Shown here piece after piece: positions 45,354-55,009 of a stretch of DNA of 64,000 nucleotides. The notes beneath the pieces are model-generated. The model was not told where the DNA came from. It saw only the letters and a program-made list of their open reading frames with translations, and searched no databases. Origin of the DNA: Winslowiella iniecta (GTDB taxonomy: Bacteria > Pseudomonadota > Gammaproteobacteria > Enterobacterales > Enterobacteriaceae); contig NZ_JRXE01000021.1 of NCBI RefSeq assembly GCF_001267535.1, forward strand, positions 3,431 through 67,430. Direction: 5' to 3'. Within the stretch, counting starts at the first letter, position 1. The number at the start of each line of letters is the position of its first letter. Both the position numbers and the translations under genes were made by a program.

Positions 45354-45815
45354 ATGAAGAAGTGGATTGTATTTTGTGCGGTGGCGCTAAGCGGCTGTAC
45401 GCAGATTAGCAATTACGATCAGGCGGTAAAAACCCCTGCACCGGCCACGTTGCAAGGTAGCTGGCAGAGCGTCGGGCCGCAAAGCGGGCTGATTAACGAG
45501 CAAGCGGTGGCCAGCCTGTTAATCACTGCTGAAGGCGATACGTTGGACTGTCGTCAGTGGCAACGGGTGATTGCTAAACCGGGCAAGCTGACGGTGCTTG
45601 GCGATGAGTACGTGAATGTCAATAAACAGCTGCGAGTGATGCCACTGGAGCTGGCAGGGACGACCCTGCACTATGATGGACTGGAGCTGCGCAAAATGGA
45701 GCATCCGACGGCAGAGTGTCAGCAGGCACTGGATGCGCTGTCAAATGACCCGACTGCCAACTCGCTACAAACGATTGAGCCAGCGCTGATGAAAGTAAAG
45801 CAGACGGCAAACTAG
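45354..45815 (+). CDS. yedD: YedD lipoprotein
   Basis: 153 aa with a short signal peptide ending in the lipobox LSGC (Cys15). The mature sequence has WQSVGPQSGLINEQAVASLLITAEGDTLDCRQWQRVIAKPGKLTVL, close to E. coli YedD. Probably outer-membrane anchored; function unknown. Convergent with amyA, as in E. coli. Confidence 0.92.
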   Translation: MKKWIVFCAVALSGCTQISNYDQAVKTPAPATLQGSWQSVGPQSGLINEQAVASLLITAEGDTLDCRQWQRVIAKPGKLTVLGDEYVNVNKQLRVMPLELAGTTLHYDGLELRKMEHPTAECQQALDALSNDPTANSLQTIEPALMKVKQTAN

Positions 45816-45831
45816 TTTTGTTGCCGGTTCA

Positions 45832-45858
45832 CAGCCCGGAGTATGGCGCTCCGGGCTG
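45832..45858. terminator. Bidirectional terminator between yedD and amyA
   Basis: A ten-base perfect stem CAGCCCGGAG/CTCCGGGCTG with TATGGCG loop in the 51-bp gap between convergent genes. Confidence 0.8.
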
Positions 45859-45866
45859 AATCTCTG

Positions 45867-47345
45867 TTACTGAGCGACCCAGACGCTCAGGCTACCCGCA
45901 TTACAGTAAAACTGACCGTTACCTTGTTCATCACAGCTGATCGTTTCTTCACGATGGCCGAGATAATCCCGCCACTGCGAATGGGCAAAGTTCTCCCCCA
46001 GCGCCACGGTTTTCTCACCCTGTTCACCGTTCGACATAATCACCACGCAACCCGGCTGTTCTTCGGTGCCGCTGCGGCTGAAGGCAATGCAGTTGGCATG
46101 ATCGAAATAGTCGGTCTGCACGCCGTGAGCATACTGCTGGCGGGCACGGATTAATGCCTCCAGTTCGGGAATCGCGGGCATCTCAATTTTATACTGTTCA
46201 CCGTCGCCGCCTTGATCCTCATAGCTGGCACCAAACAGATCCGGGTAGAAGATGGTCGGTACGCCTTGCTCACGCAGCAAAATCAGCGCATAGGCCAGCG
46301 GTTTAAACCACGGCTCAACCGGCGCTTCCAGCGACTGGAGCGGCTGCGTATCATGGTTGGCGACAATAGTGACCGCATGGAACGCATCGGTGGCAACCAG
46401 CGTATCGTTAAAGATCTGGCTGAGATCGTAGTCAGCACCCTGTTGCGAGGCGTGATGGAAATTCATATGCAGCGGGGCGTCAAACAGCATGGTTTTGCCA
46501 TCGACCTGATCGATATACTGTTGCAGCTTATCCACTTCATGTGACCAGTATTCCGCGACGATAAACATCGGCTGTTCGGCGACTTCCTGAATATGGTCGA
46601 TCCACTCTTTATAGAACCAGGCAGGGATATGTTTTACCGCATCGAGTCGGAAACCGGTGCACGGCACCTCATTCATCACCCAGCGCGCCCAGTATTTCAG
46701 CTCTTCGGTCACCGCGTGATTGCGGAAATCGATATTGGCGCCCATCAGATAGTCGAAATTGCCCAGTTCATCATCGACCTGCTCGTTCCAGCCCTCGCCG
46801 GTATAGTCATTGACGATTTTAAACACGCCGTTTTCATCCGGGTTTTCAATATGGTCGACGCCGCTAAAGCATTTGTAATCCCAGACAAACTGCGAATATT
46901 TCCCCGCCCGCACCGGGAAGGTAAAGCGTGTCCAGGCTTCGGCATCGATCACTTCTTCGTCGATCTCTTCGCGATTATCGGGATTGACCCGGTTAACCTG
47001 CACCGCCTCTTTCTCATCGGCACCCATTTTATGATTGAGCACCACATCCAGCAGTACGCCGATATTGTGCGATTTCAGCGCCGCTACCGCCGCCAGCAGC
47101 TGCTCTTTATCGCCATATTTCGTCGCGCGGCTGCCTTTGGTATCAAATTCGCCTAAGTCGAACAGGTCGTAGGTATCGTAGCCGACCGAATAACCGCCGG
47201 AATCCCCTTTATAAGCGGGCGGTAGCCAGACAGCAGTAATACCGATTTCTGCCAGCCATGCCGCGCGCTCAGCTGCTTCAGGCCACAATTTTCCCCCGTC
47301 GGGGTAATACCAGTGAAAGAACTGCAACAGCGTGGGGTTATGCAT
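45867..47345 (-). CDS. amyA: AmyA, cytoplasmic alpha-amylase
   Basis: A 492-aa GH13 enzyme that cleaves alpha-1,4 glucans and maltodextrins in the cytoplasm. The four conserved GH13 regions are seen: [26 protein letters not shown] (nucleophile Asp), FIVAEYWSH (acid/base Glu) and [11 protein letters not shown] (stabiliser Asp). There is no signal peptide. Start at ATG 47345 ([15 protein letters not shown]), four codons after the first Met in frame. Located between yedD and fliT as in E. coli. Confidence 0.96.
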   Translation of the reverse strand: MHNPTLLQFFHWYYPDGGKLWPEAAERAAWLAEIGITAVWLPPAYKGDSGGYSVGYDTYDLFDLGEFDTKGSRATKYGDKEQLLAAVAALKSHNIGVLLDVVLNHKMGADEKEAVQVNRVNPDNREEIDEEVIDAEAWTRFTFPVRAGKYSQFVWDYKCFSGVDHIENPDENGVFKIVNDYTGEGWNEQVDDELGNFDYLMGANIDFRNHAVTEELKYWARWVMNEVPCTGFRLDAVKHIPAWFYKEWIDHIQEVAEQPMFIVAEYWSHEVDKLQQYIDQVDGKTMLFDAPLHMNFHHASQQGADYDLSQIFNDTLVATDAFHAVTIVANHDTQPLQSLEAPVEPWFKPLAYALILLREQGVPTIFYPDLFGASYEDQGGDGEQYKIEMPAIPELEALIRARQQYAHGVQTDYFDHANCIAFSRSGTEEQPGCVVIMSNGEQGEKTVALGENFAHSQWRDYLGHREETISCDEQGNGQFYCNAGSLSVWVAQ

Positions 47346-47403
47346 CGTAAGCTCCATTTATAACCAGCTAAAAATGAAGTATGGAGTAAGCGCGAGGAAA
47401 AGC

Positions 47404-47441
47404 GCGGGCCGTAACAGATTTATTTTTTACTGTTGGCCCGC
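47404..47441 (-). terminator. Hairpin between fliT and amyA, probable terminator of fliDST
   Basis: Arms GCGGGCC..AACAG and CTGTT..GGCCCGC pair over 12 bases with a two-base bulge. On the minus strand a short CTTTTCC follows. Confidence 0.55.
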
Positions 47442-47490
47442 CTGAGGTTATGCGGGGAAATCATGGGTGATGGATGCCGGATAATGGCAA

Positions 47491-47847
47491 TTATTCTGCC
47501 GGATATAATACCGTGCCAGCCAGTTTGCCGTAGGCGGAGTTCATCGATTTTTGCCGGTTAGAGTGGCCAATCAGTGAACTCAGTTCTTCCATGCGCGCCT
47601 GTAACAGTTTTTTGATTTCTGCTTCGTTATCCAGCAGATGACGTAGCACCGGGCGCAGCTGATCCTGAGTATGTGGTGGGATCGGTTGCTGCCGGGTTAT
47701 CTGGCTTAACTTTTCGACCGCACTGATATAATTGACTTCCATATCAATTAGCGCTTCCCAATTTCCCTGGCTCGCCAAACGTAACATTGACTGGCTGAGA
47801 GATAATAATTGTTGGTAAATCGTAAATAAGTGCGGTGCCATATCCAT
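47491..47847 (-). CDS. fliT: FliT, flagellar export chaperone and FlhDC antagonist
   Basis: 118 aa, helical; MAPHLFTIYQQLLSLSQSMLRLASQGNWEALIDMEVNYISAVEKL and QLRPVLRHLLDNEAEIKKLLQARMEELSSLIG match the family. FliT chaperones the cap protein FliD and, when free, inhibits FlhD4C2. It abuts fliS (start base shared with the fliS stop). Confidence 0.94.
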   Translation of the reverse strand: MDMAPHLFTIYQQLLSLSQSMLRLASQGNWEALIDMEVNYISAVEKLSQITRQQPIPPHTQDQLRPVLRHLLDNEAEIKKLLQARMEELSSLIGHSNRQKSMNSAYGKLAGTVLYPAE

Positions 47848-48257
47848 CAGATAGCGTCCTGAACCAGAGCGGTAGAAGCGGATACCTCTTTCCAGGCATC
47901 GGCTATATTGCGCAGTAAGGCTTCGACTTCTTCAATCGCCGCAACATCATTATGCAGATTGGCCTGCAACAGGCGACGCGTCATATAGCTGTAGAGGGCG
48001 GATAAATTATCGGCCAGCTCGTCGCCATTGCTGTCATCCAGCCCCATTTTCAGGCCGTTATCAATAATATTGATCGCTTTCGACAAGGATTGCCCTTTAC
48101 CGGCCGGGTTGCCATCCTGCAAAAACAGGCGGGCGCGCACCAGCGCACTGAGCGCGCCATCGAATAACAGGGTCATTAACTGGTCGGAACTGGCGCTCAT
48201 TACTGAGCTTTCCAGACCGATTTTGGCATAGGCCTGAGTGCCGTTTGCGCTATACAT
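47847..48257 (-). CDS. fliS: FliS, flagellin export chaperone
   Basis: 136 aa with the FliS core (AYAKIGLESSVMSASSDQLMTLLFDGALSALVRARLFLQDGN, KAINIIDNGLKMGLD, LYSYMTRRLLQANLHND). It binds the disordered C-terminus of flagellin. I start at the second ATG (48257), five bases after GAGG, giving the same length as I recall for E. coli. Confidence 0.95.
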   Translation of the reverse strand: MYSANGTQAYAKIGLESSVMSASSDQLMTLLFDGALSALVRARLFLQDGNPAGKGQSLSKAINIIDNGLKMGLDDSNGDELADNLSALYSYMTRRLLQANLHNDVAAIEEVEALLRNIADAWKEVSASTALVQDAI

Positions 48258-48268
48258 CATGTCCTCTC

Positions 48269-49696
48269 TTATGACGAGCTGCTGGAAGAACTGGTTGAAG
48301 TACTGAACTGTGAAGTTAAGTAGCTGCTGGTACTGTTCAGTTTGGTCATCAGCACGTCCAGTTGGGTGAACTGCTCTTTGTAACGGGCGATGGCGTCATT
48401 GATGCTGTCGTTGGTTTTGTTGTACTGCGTGGTCAACGACTTCAGCGTACTGTTTACGCCGTTGGTGGCGCTGGTCAGAATGCCGTCGGTAGCGAGGTAG
48501 CTGGTAATCGAGTTATTAATTGTGGTGCTGATGCCGGTGGTTTTGCCGTCACCATTGATCATCGCCATGACGCCTTTGGAATCATTTGACAGCGCCGTCG
48601 AGAGTTTATCGCTATCCAGCTCCAGCTTGCCGGTGGTCGGATTCGAGGTAATGCCAATCTGTGACAGGGTTTTGTAAGTCGAAGAGCTGGAACCGTTAGT
48701 CAGATGGCTTTTAAGCTGAGTCTGAATGGTGCGCAGGGTGCTGTCACCGAGCAGCGCGCCATTGCTGCTGTCCTGCTCATCGGTACCCGCATCAACGGCA
48801 GTGTAAGCCGTCAGACTGCTGAAACTGTCCTGCAAGGCGTTGTAGGCATCGACCCAGGCTTTAATCGCGGTGCTGGCTTTTGAGGTGTCTTTCGCGATGG
48901 TCAGCGTCTGAGTATCAGTGGTTTTATTCAGCAGGGTTAAGGTGACACCCTGAGGCGCATCGGTGATGGTATTGCTGTCGCGCTCAATATCGACACCGTT
49001 CACCGACAGCAGGGCATTTTGCGCGTTAACCGTTTCTGTCATGCCGTTAGTGTCGGAAGTAGCATCATAGCCAATAAAGCTTTGCAACTTCTCATCGCCG
49101 CTGACGCTAAGGGTCATTGCGTTGTTTTCGCCGGTTTCGGCGGAGGTCACCACTAACTGATAGTTACTGTCATCCACTTTAATAATGCTGGCGTTAACGC
49201 TGCTGTCAGCATTATTAATCGCGTCACGTATGCCGGTGAGGGTGCTCTGCGCATCGGTCAGCTTAATTTCCAGCGGCTTCTCTTGTCCCGGTTGGGTAAT
49301 GGTCAGCGTGCGGGTGCCTGCGCCGCTGGTGCCCAGGTTACTGGTCGTGCTGTCGACTTTTCCTGACAGCAACGACTGCGCCTGCGCCAGCTGGGTGACC
49401 GCAACGGAATATTTGCCGGTTGCCGCCCCAGACTCAGTGGTGGCGGTAAAGGCGTCGGCCGCGCTGCTGGTGGCGGTGGTGCTCTGGAAAATCGCGTTGG
49501 TATTAATCGCCGTGTTTGCGGTCTGGAAGCTGGTCAGCGCGCTTTTCAATGTACCGTAAGCGCTTAGCCTGGCGGTATAAGCAGATTGTTGCGTGGAAAT
49601 TGGCGTCAGACGCCCTTTCTCAGCAGTCGTCAGGCTGGTTAACAGCGTATCCAGCGGCAGCCCGGATCCAATACCCAATGAAGAGATGGAAGCCAT
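48269..49696 (-). CDS. fliD: FliD, flagellar filament cap protein
   Basis: 475 aa. The conserved N-terminus MASISSLGIGSGLPLDTLLTSL and C-terminal LKSLTTQYNKTNDSINDAIARYKEQFTQLDVLMTKLNSTSSYL are coiled-coil leg regions of the cap. The centre is the variable head, rich in Ser/Thr. ATG 49696 lies in the longer frame starting at 49744. First gene of fliDST, behind a perfect sigma-28 promoter. Confidence 0.95.
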   Translation of the reverse strand: MASISSLGIGSGLPLDTLLTSLTTAEKGRLTPISTQQSAYTARLSAYGTLKSALTSFQTANTAINTNAIFQSTTATSSAADAFTATTESGAATGKYSVAVTQLAQAQSLLSGKVDSTTSNLGTSGAGTRTLTITQPGQEKPLEIKLTDAQSTLTGIRDAINNADSSVNASIIKVDDSNYQLVVTSAETGENNAMTLSVSGDEKLQSFIGYDATSDTNGMTETVNAQNALLSVNGVDIERDSNTITDAPQGVTLTLLNKTTDTQTLTIAKDTSKASTAIKAWVDAYNALQDSFSSLTAYTAVDAGTDEQDSSNGALLGDSTLRTIQTQLKSHLTNGSSSSTYKTLSQIGITSNPTTGKLELDSDKLSTALSNDSKGVMAMINGDGKTTGISTTINNSITSYLATDGILTSATNGVNSTLKSLTTQYNKTNDSINDAIARYKEQFTQLDVLMTKLNSTSSYLTSQFSTSTSSSSSSS

Positions 49697-49734
49697 AACA
49701 GTCCTTATTTTATTTGGGGGTGAAAGTACCGGGT

Positions 49735-49761
49735 TTATCGGCATAACATCAGCGAAGTTTA
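49735..49761 (-). promoter_or_regulatory. Sigma-28 promoter of fliDST
   Basis: On the minus strand TAAA, 15 bases, GCCGATAA: an exact match to the FliA consensus, about 38 bp before the fliD start. Confidence 0.92.
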
Positions 49762-49887
49762 CAATTTTTTTTCACCAGTCAATAAAGTGAACAGCGACAG
49801 CAGAGAAGGGCATTTCCAGCCATTAATATGCGAATAAGGAAGGAGGCGAGCGGCAGAAAAAAATTGCGCCAAAGAGTGAAATTTTTC

Positions 49888-49914
49888 TAAAGGTTAGGTG
49901 ACAGACGCCGATAC
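49888..49914 (+). promoter_or_regulatory. Sigma-28 promoter of fliC
   Basis: TAAA, 15 bases, GCCGATAC: one mismatch to consensus with exact spacing. The 5' leader to the ATG is about 65 nt. Confidence 0.9.
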
Positions 49915-49983
49915 ATGGTGGGACGGCGATAAAGCCGAGGGCAACAGCCCAAACCTAACCGACTTGAATGAAAGGATATTATC

Positions 49984-51483
49984 ATGGCACAAGTTATTAA
50001 CACTAACAGCCTGTCGCTGTTGACCCAGAACAACATGAATAAATCACAGTCCGCGCTGAGCACCTCAATTGAGCGTCTCTCTTCCGGTCTGCGTATCAAC
50101 AGCGCAAAAGACGATGCGGCGGGTCAGGCGATTGCCAACCGTTTCACTTCTAACATTAAAGGTCTGACTCAGGCTGCGCGTAATGCTAACGACGGTATCT
50201 CTGTTGCACAGACTACCGAAGGTTCACTGTCAGAAATTAACAACAACTTACAGCGTATCCGTGAACTGACCGTACAGGCAACTAACGGCACCAACTCTGA
50301 TTCTGACCTGAGCTCCATCCAGGACGAAATCACTTCCCGTCTGGGCGAAATCGACCGCGTATCCGGTCAGACTCAGTTCAACGGCGTGAAAGTGCTGGCT
50401 TCTGACAACACCATGAAAATTCAGGTTGGCGCGAACGATGGTGAAACCATCTCTATCGACCTGCAGAAAATCGACTCAAAAAGCCTGGGTCTGAATGGCT
50501 TTAACGTGAACGGCGCGCAGAAAGCGACCGGCAGCGAGTTAATTTCTCAGTTTAAAGCCACCGGCACTGATAACTATAAAGTGGGTGCAGATACCTTTAA
50601 CGTTGATGTTGATAGCGGTGCGGTGTCTAAAGGCGGTAAAGCGCAGTATATCGGTGCGGCAGACGGTAAATTTACCGATAGCGCGACGACGACTAATGAT
50701 GCGGCTATTGCTGATGCGGAAGATTTAGCAGCTGCGCTGGTAGGTAAGAAATCGGGCGAGACCGTCGATTACAATGGTTTGTCACTCACCTTAACGACTG
50801 ATGCAACTGCACAAGGTAACGCAAGCTTTAAAACCACCGTTGATGGCAAAGATGTCAACATGTCCATCACTGGCAGCACCGATACGTCGGGCGCTGATGC
50901 TGTTCTGGGTGGCGATAAGCTGTACACCAATGCCGTATCTGGCCAGCTGACGACTACCGAGACTATCGATAACCGTGCAGCGAAAATGTCAGACCTGGAT
51001 CTGCAGAGCGCAACCAAGCAAGGCAGCACCCTGAAAATCAACGGCAAGCAGTACGATGTTAACGCCGCTGGCGATCAAGTGACTGCTCAATTTGATGATG
51101 GTAAAGGGACCAATACCACCGTAGCTAAAACCGTTTATCTGGGCCGTACCGAAGCCGGTGCTGCAACCCTGATCAACGAAGATGCGGCTAAATCCCAGCA
51201 GTCTACTTCCGATCCACTGGCTGCGCTGGATGATGCGATCAGCAAAATCGACAAATTCCGTTCAAGCCTGGGTGCGGTACAGAACCGTCTGGATTCTGCC
51301 ATCACCAACCTGAACAACACCACCACCAACCTGTCATCTGCCCAGTCCCGTATTCAGGATTCTGACTACGCGACCGAAGTTTCCAATATGTCTAAAGCGC
51401 AGATTCTGCAACAGGCAGGCAACTCGGTACTGGCTAAAGCAAACCAGGTTCCACAGCAGGTGCTGTCTCTGCTGCAGGGCTAA
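49984..51483 (+). CDS. fliC: FliC, flagellin
   Basis: 499 aa. Conserved D0/D1 ends (MAQVINTNSLSLLTQNNMNKSQSALSTSIERLSSGLRINSAKDDAAGQAIANRF at the start, [26 protein letters not shown] at the end) enclose a variable D2/D3 region (about 180-395) exposed on the filament. The LTVQATNGTNSDSDLSSIQDEI region near residue 90 is the TLR5/FLS2-proximal D1 site. No flagellin methylase or glycosylation gene lies beside it. Confidence 0.97.
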   Translation: MAQVINTNSLSLLTQNNMNKSQSALSTSIERLSSGLRINSAKDDAAGQAIANRFTSNIKGLTQAARNANDGISVAQTTEGSLSEINNNLQRIRELTVQATNGTNSDSDLSSIQDEITSRLGEIDRVSGQTQFNGVKVLASDNTMKIQVGANDGETISIDLQKIDSKSLGLNGFNVNGAQKATGSELISQFKATGTDNYKVGADTFNVDVDSGAVSKGGKAQYIGAADGKFTDSATTTNDAAIADAEDLAAALVGKKSGETVDYNGLSLTLTTDATAQGNASFKTTVDGKDVNMSITGSTDTSGADAVLGGDKLYTNAVSGQLTTTETIDNRAAKMSDLDLQSATKQGSTLKINGKQYDVNAAGDQVTAQFDDGKGTNTTVAKTVYLGRTEAGAATLINEDAAKSQQSTSDPLAALDDAISKIDKFRSSLGAVQNRLDSAITNLNNTTTNLSSAQSRIQDSDYATEVSNMSKAQILQQAGNSVLAKANQVPQQVLSLLQG

Positions 51484-51507
51484 CTGGCGCTGTAATACCG
51501 TAAATAA

Positions 51508-51534
51508 AACCCTGCCCCGGCAGGGTTTTTTTGT
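51508..51534 (+). terminator. Terminator of fliC
   Basis: Stem AACCCTGCC/GGCAGGGTT with short loop and seven Ts, 25 bp after the stop. Confidence 0.92.
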
Positions 51535-51660
51535 TTCATGCCGGTGGCTGAACTACCCGCCGCGCCGCAGGCTTTTACAGCAATCCGATCTTTCCTTGTT
51601 CAATCAGACAAACCCGAAATAACCCGCCTTTTTTATCCCTATTCACTCAATCGATATTGC

Positions 51661-51687
51661 TACAGAAACGGATAATTATGCCGATAA
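51661..51687 (+). promoter_or_regulatory. Sigma-28 promoter of fliA
   Basis: TACA, 15 bases, GCCGATAA, one mismatch to consensus; gives FliA autoregulation. A CGAAATAACCCG element near 51614 could be part of an FlhDC site for the class-2 promoter. Confidence 0.75.
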
Positions 51688-51710
51688 CTCAATAACGCAG
51701 GGTAGTCAGA

Positions 51711-52433
51711 GTGAACGATCTATATACCGCCGAAGGCGTGATGGATAAACATTCGCTGTGGCAGCGATACGTGCCGCTGGTGCGCCATGAAGCATTGCGC
51801 CTGCAGGTGCGGCTGCCCGCCAGTGTCGAGCTGGACGATCTGCTGCAAGCCGGAGGAATCGGGCTGTTAAACGCCGTGGATCGCTTCGATGCGCTACAGG
51901 GCACTGCCTTTACCACCTATGCGGTACAGCGCATTCGCGGTGCGATGCTGGATGAACTGCGCAGCCGCGACTGGGCACCGCGCAGCGTTCGGCGTAACGC
52001 ACGCGAAGTGGCCGGGGCAATGCATCAGGTGGAGCAGTCACTGGGCAGGGCAGCCACCGAACAGGAGGTTGCCGGGCAGCTGAATGTCTCGATGGAAGAG
52101 TATCGACAGATACTGCTGGATACCAACAATAGCCAGCTTTTTTCCTACGACGAGTTTCGCGAAGAGCACGGCGATAGCGCGGAGCTGGTGACAGAAGGGC
52201 ATGAAGAAGCCAACCCGCTGCACCAGTTGATGGAAGGGAATCTACGTGATCGGGTCATCGAAGCGATTGAGGGGTTGCCCGAACGCGAAAAGATGGTGCT
52301 GACACTGTATTACCAGGAAGAGCTGAATCTGAAAGAGATTGGCGCGGTGCTGGAGGTCGGGGAATCCCGCGTCAGCCAACTGCACAGTCAGGCGATAAAA
52401 CGCTTGCGCACCCGGTTAACGGCAGCGCGCTGA
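51711..52433 (+). CDS. fliA: FliA, flagellar sigma factor sigma-28
   Basis: 240 aa. Region 2 (SVELDDLLQAGGIGLLNAVDRFDALQGTAFTTYAVQRIRGAMLDELRSRDWAPRSVRRNAR), region 3 and region 4 (LNLKEIGAVLEVGESRVSQLHSQAIKRLRTRL) are complete. It directs transcription of fliC, fliDST and chemotaxis genes and is held by FlgM until the hook is finished. GTG start, as in E. coli. Confidence 0.97.
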   Translation: MNDLYTAEGVMDKHSLWQRYVPLVRHEALRLQVRLPASVELDDLLQAGGIGLLNAVDRFDALQGTAFTTYAVQRIRGAMLDELRSRDWAPRSVRRNAREVAGAMHQVEQSLGRAATEQEVAGQLNVSMEEYRQILLDTNNSQLFSYDEFREEHGDSAELVTEGHEEANPLHQLMEGNLRDRVIEAIEGLPEREKMVLTLYYQEELNLKEIGAVLEVGESRVSQLHSQAIKRLRTRLTAAR

Positions 52434-52477
52434 CAGAGTCAGTTCTCGCTTTCAAAATATTAACCGGGGAATCTCAC

Positions 52478-52981
52478 ATGGTATCCAAAACAAAAACAAG
52501 GCCATTAAGCCGATATCTGAAAGACTACAAACACAGCCAGAGCAACTGCTCACACTGCGATAAAGTGCTGGATCGCATGGCGCTGGTGTTTCGCGGTCAG
52601 ATCATTAATAAAGAAGCCATCGTGCGGATGGATCAGCTGATCGACGATCAGGTGTGGCAAAAGCTGCAAAGTGAACTGACGGCGCTGTGCCGTTTTTGCA
52701 GTGATATTTACTGCAACAGCCAGCCCAATTACTTCGATATCATGGCGTTTAAACAGTATCTGTTTGAGCAAACTGAGATGAGTCACAGCACCATTCGTGA
52801 GTATGTGGTGCGCCTGCGTCGCCTCGACGATATGCTGTCAGCACGCAATTTCCCGGCGGACAGGCTGCGCGGAAATAGCTGGCATGCTTGCCTGGAACAA
52901 GACCTGCCGGATGCCGGGCAAAACAACTATCGTATTGCGCTGCGCAAGTACGACCAGTTCCTTGGCTGGCAACGTAATTAG
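52478..52981 (+). CDS. fliZ: FliZ, regulator of motility genes
   Basis: 167 aa. RPLSRYLKDYKHSQSNCSHCDKVLDRM, LCRFCSDIYC and the phage-integrase-like DNA-binding segment FKQYLFEQTEMSHSTIREYVVRLRRLDDML match FliZ. FliZ antagonises sigma-S promoters and promotes flagellar gene expression. It lies 45 bp after fliA, same operon, and is followed by a terminator. Confidence 0.93.
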   Translation: MVSKTKTRPLSRYLKDYKHSQSNCSHCDKVLDRMALVFRGQIINKEAIVRMDQLIDDQVWQKLQSELTALCRFCSDIYCNSQPNYFDIMAFKQYLFEQTEMSHSTIREYVVRLRRLDDMLSARNFPADRLRGNSWHACLEQDLPDAGQNNYRIALRKYDQFLGWQRN

Positions 52982-52996
52982 CCGACATATTAAATC

Positions 52997-53022
52997 GAAG
53001 ATGACCATTCGGTCATCTTCTG
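52997..53022 (+). terminator. Terminator of fliAZ
   Basis: Perfect ten-base stem GAAGATGACC/GGTCATCTTC with ATTC loop. The T-tract is short (TGT), so readthrough into dcyD is possible. Confidence 0.75.
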
Positions 53023-53066
53023 TAAAACTACAGGGATAATTGAAAACGCTTTCGCTGGAGGCGACA

Positions 53067-54053
53067 TTGTCCTTACATCATCTTATGCAGTTCCCCCGCC
53101 TGGAATTTATTGGCGCACCGACGCCGCTGGAACACCTGCCACGTCTTTCCGACTACCTTGGCCGCGATATTTTTATTAAACGTGACGATGTCACGCCGGT
53201 CGCACTGGGTGGTAACAAGCTGAGAAAACTCGAATTTCTCGCCGCTGATGCGCTGCGCCAGGGGGCCGATGTGCTGGTCACTGCCGGTGCCATCCAGTCT
53301 AACCATGTGCGCCAGACCGCCGCTGTTGCCGCAAAATTGGGGCTGAAGTGTGTGGCGCTGCTGGAAAACCCGATTGCGACGCAGGCGGAAAACTACCTGA
53401 CCAATGGGAATCGCCTGTTGCTGTCATTGATGGACAGCGAAATCGTCATGGTTGATGCTTTAGATGCGCCGGACAGCCAGCTGGAACAGCAGGCCACGCG
53501 ACTGGAAGCACAAGGTTTTCGTCCGTATGTGGTGCCGGTCGGGGGCTCGAATGCGCTGGGTGCGCTGGGTTACGTCGAGTGCGCGCAGGAGATTGCTCAC
53601 CAGATTGAAGGGGTAACGGATATTGCCGCGGTGGTGGTCGCTTCGGGCAGTGCCGGCACCCATGCCGGGCTGGCGGTCGGGCTGGAGCAGTTGCTGCCGG
53701 ACACCGAGCTGGTCGGCGTGACGGTATCGCGAAACGTTGCCGATCAACTGCCGAAAGTGCAAAGCCTGCAACAGGCGGTGGCGCAGTCGCTGGAGCTGAG
53801 CGCCTCGGCCAGTATTACCTTGTGGGATGACTATTTTGCCCCCCAGTACGGCGTGCCGAATGAAGAGGGCATGGAAGCGGTAAAACTGCTGGCGCGGCTG
53901 GAAGGCATTATGCTTGATCCGGTATATACCGGCAAAGCGATGGCGGGACTGATTGATGGTATTGCGCAGCAGCGTTTCCGCCGTGAAGGGCCGATTGTCT
54001 TTGTGCACACCGGTGGTGCACCGGCGTTATTTGCTTATCATCCTTCGGTCTAA
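53067..54053 (+). CDS. dcyD: DcyD, D-cysteine desulfhydrase
   Basis: A 328-aa PLP enzyme of the ACC-deaminase group, degrading D-cysteine to pyruvate, ammonia and H2[24 protein letters not shown] contains the PLP-binding Lys; [17 protein letters not shown] and [16 protein letters not shown] (phosphate-binding) are typical. I choose TTG 53067, five bases after GGAGG, matching the E. coli protein start and length; the frame is open from 53040. Sits between fliZ and tcyJ as in E. coli. Confidence 0.94.
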   Translation: MSLHHLMQFPRLEFIGAPTPLEHLPRLSDYLGRDIFIKRDDVTPVALGGNKLRKLEFLAADALRQGADVLVTAGAIQSNHVRQTAAVAAKLGLKCVALLENPIATQAENYLTNGNRLLLSLMDSEIVMVDALDAPDSQLEQQATRLEAQGFRPYVVPVGGSNALGALGYVECAQEIAHQIEGVTDIAAVVVASGSAGTHAGLAVGLEQLLPDTELVGVTVSRNVADQLPKVQSLQQAVAQSLELSASASITLWDDYFAPQYGVPNEEGMEAVKLLARLEGIMLDPVYTGKAMAGLIDGIAQQRFRREGPIVFVHTGGAPALFAYHPSV

Positions 54054-54113
54054 GTCACTGCCGTAAAAACGTCTATAATCCGGGCGATATTATTGCTGGA
54101 AATTTTTGGAAAC

Positions 54114-54131
54114 GGCGGCGTAAACGCCGCT
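54114..54131. repeat. GC-rich palindromic element, copy 2
   Basis: GGCGGCG-TAAA-CGCCGCT in the dcyD-tcyJ gap, followed by GCCGCCAGC..GCTGGCGG, a second hairpin. Similar to the element at 13433. Confidence 0.45.
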
Positions 54132-54208
54132 CTGACTCGATGCCGCCAGCGTTATGGCTGGCGGTATTCAATCCTGGCATGGCATAAACTCACAATAACG
54201 AGGTCGAT

Positions 54209-55009
54209 ATGAATTTCTCTCTGGTACGTCGCCAGCTGGTGATGGGTGTGATGGCGGTTGCGCTGGTGGCTGGCTTTAGCGCCAACACCTTCGCGGCGGA
54301 AAATCTGCTGAATAAAGTCAAAGAGCGCGGTTCACTGCGCGTCGGGCTGGAAGGCACCTATCCACCGTTCAGTTTCCAGGATGAAAACGGCAAGCTGGCC
54401 GGCTTTGAAGTCGACTTCGCCACTGCGCTGGCACAGCACCTCGGCCTGAAAGCCGATCTGAAACCGACCAAATGGGATGGTATGCTGGCGTCATTAGACT
54501 CTAAACGCATTGATGTGGTGATCAACCAGGTTACGCTGTCTGATGAGCGCAAAAAGAAATATGACTTCTCCACGCCTTACACGATTTCCGGTATTCAGGC
54601 GCTGACCAAAAAAGATAACGCCGGCAGCATCACCAAACCGGAAGATCTGAACGGTAAAAAAGTCGGTGTCGGCCTCGGTTCTAACTACGAACAGTGGCTG
54701 CGTGAAAACGTGAAAGAGGCTGATGTGCGCACCTATGATGATGATCCAACCAAATATCAGGATCTGCGCGTAGGCCGTATCGATGCGATTCTGGTCGACC
54801 GCCTGGCGGCACTGGATCTGGTGAAGAAAACCGGTGATACGCTGGCGGTGGCTGGCCCGGCCTTCTCGCGTCAGGAGTCTGGCGTGGCTATCCGTAAAGG
54901 TAACGAAGATCTGGTGAAAGCCATTGATTCCGCCATCGCTGCAATGCAAAAAGACGGTACGCTCACTAAACTGTCTGATAAATGGTTTGGCGCGGACGTT
55001 ACTCAATAA
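54209..55009 (+). CDS. tcyJ: TcyJ (FliY), cystine-binding periplasmic protein
   Basis: 266 aa with a Sec signal peptide (MAVALVAGFSANTFAAE, cleavage near residue 29) and the solute-binding family 3 fold (GSLRVGLEGTYPPFSFQDENGKLAGFEVDFATALAQHLGL; WDGMLASLDSKRIDVVINQVTLSDERKKKYDFSTPYTISG). Binds L-cystine and related compounds for TcyLN. Stop overlaps the tcyL start (TAATG). Confidence 0.95.
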   Translation: MNFSLVRRQLVMGVMAVALVAGFSANTFAAENLLNKVKERGSLRVGLEGTYPPFSFQDENGKLAGFEVDFATALAQHLGLKADLKPTKWDGMLASLDSKRIDVVINQVTLSDERKKKYDFSTPYTISGIQALTKKDNAGSITKPEDLNGKKVGVGLGSNYEQWLRENVKEADVRTYDDDPTKYQDLRVGRIDAILVDRLAALDLVKKTGDTLAVAGPAFSRQESGVAIRKGNEDLVKAIDSAIAAMQKDGTLTKLSDKWFGADVTQ

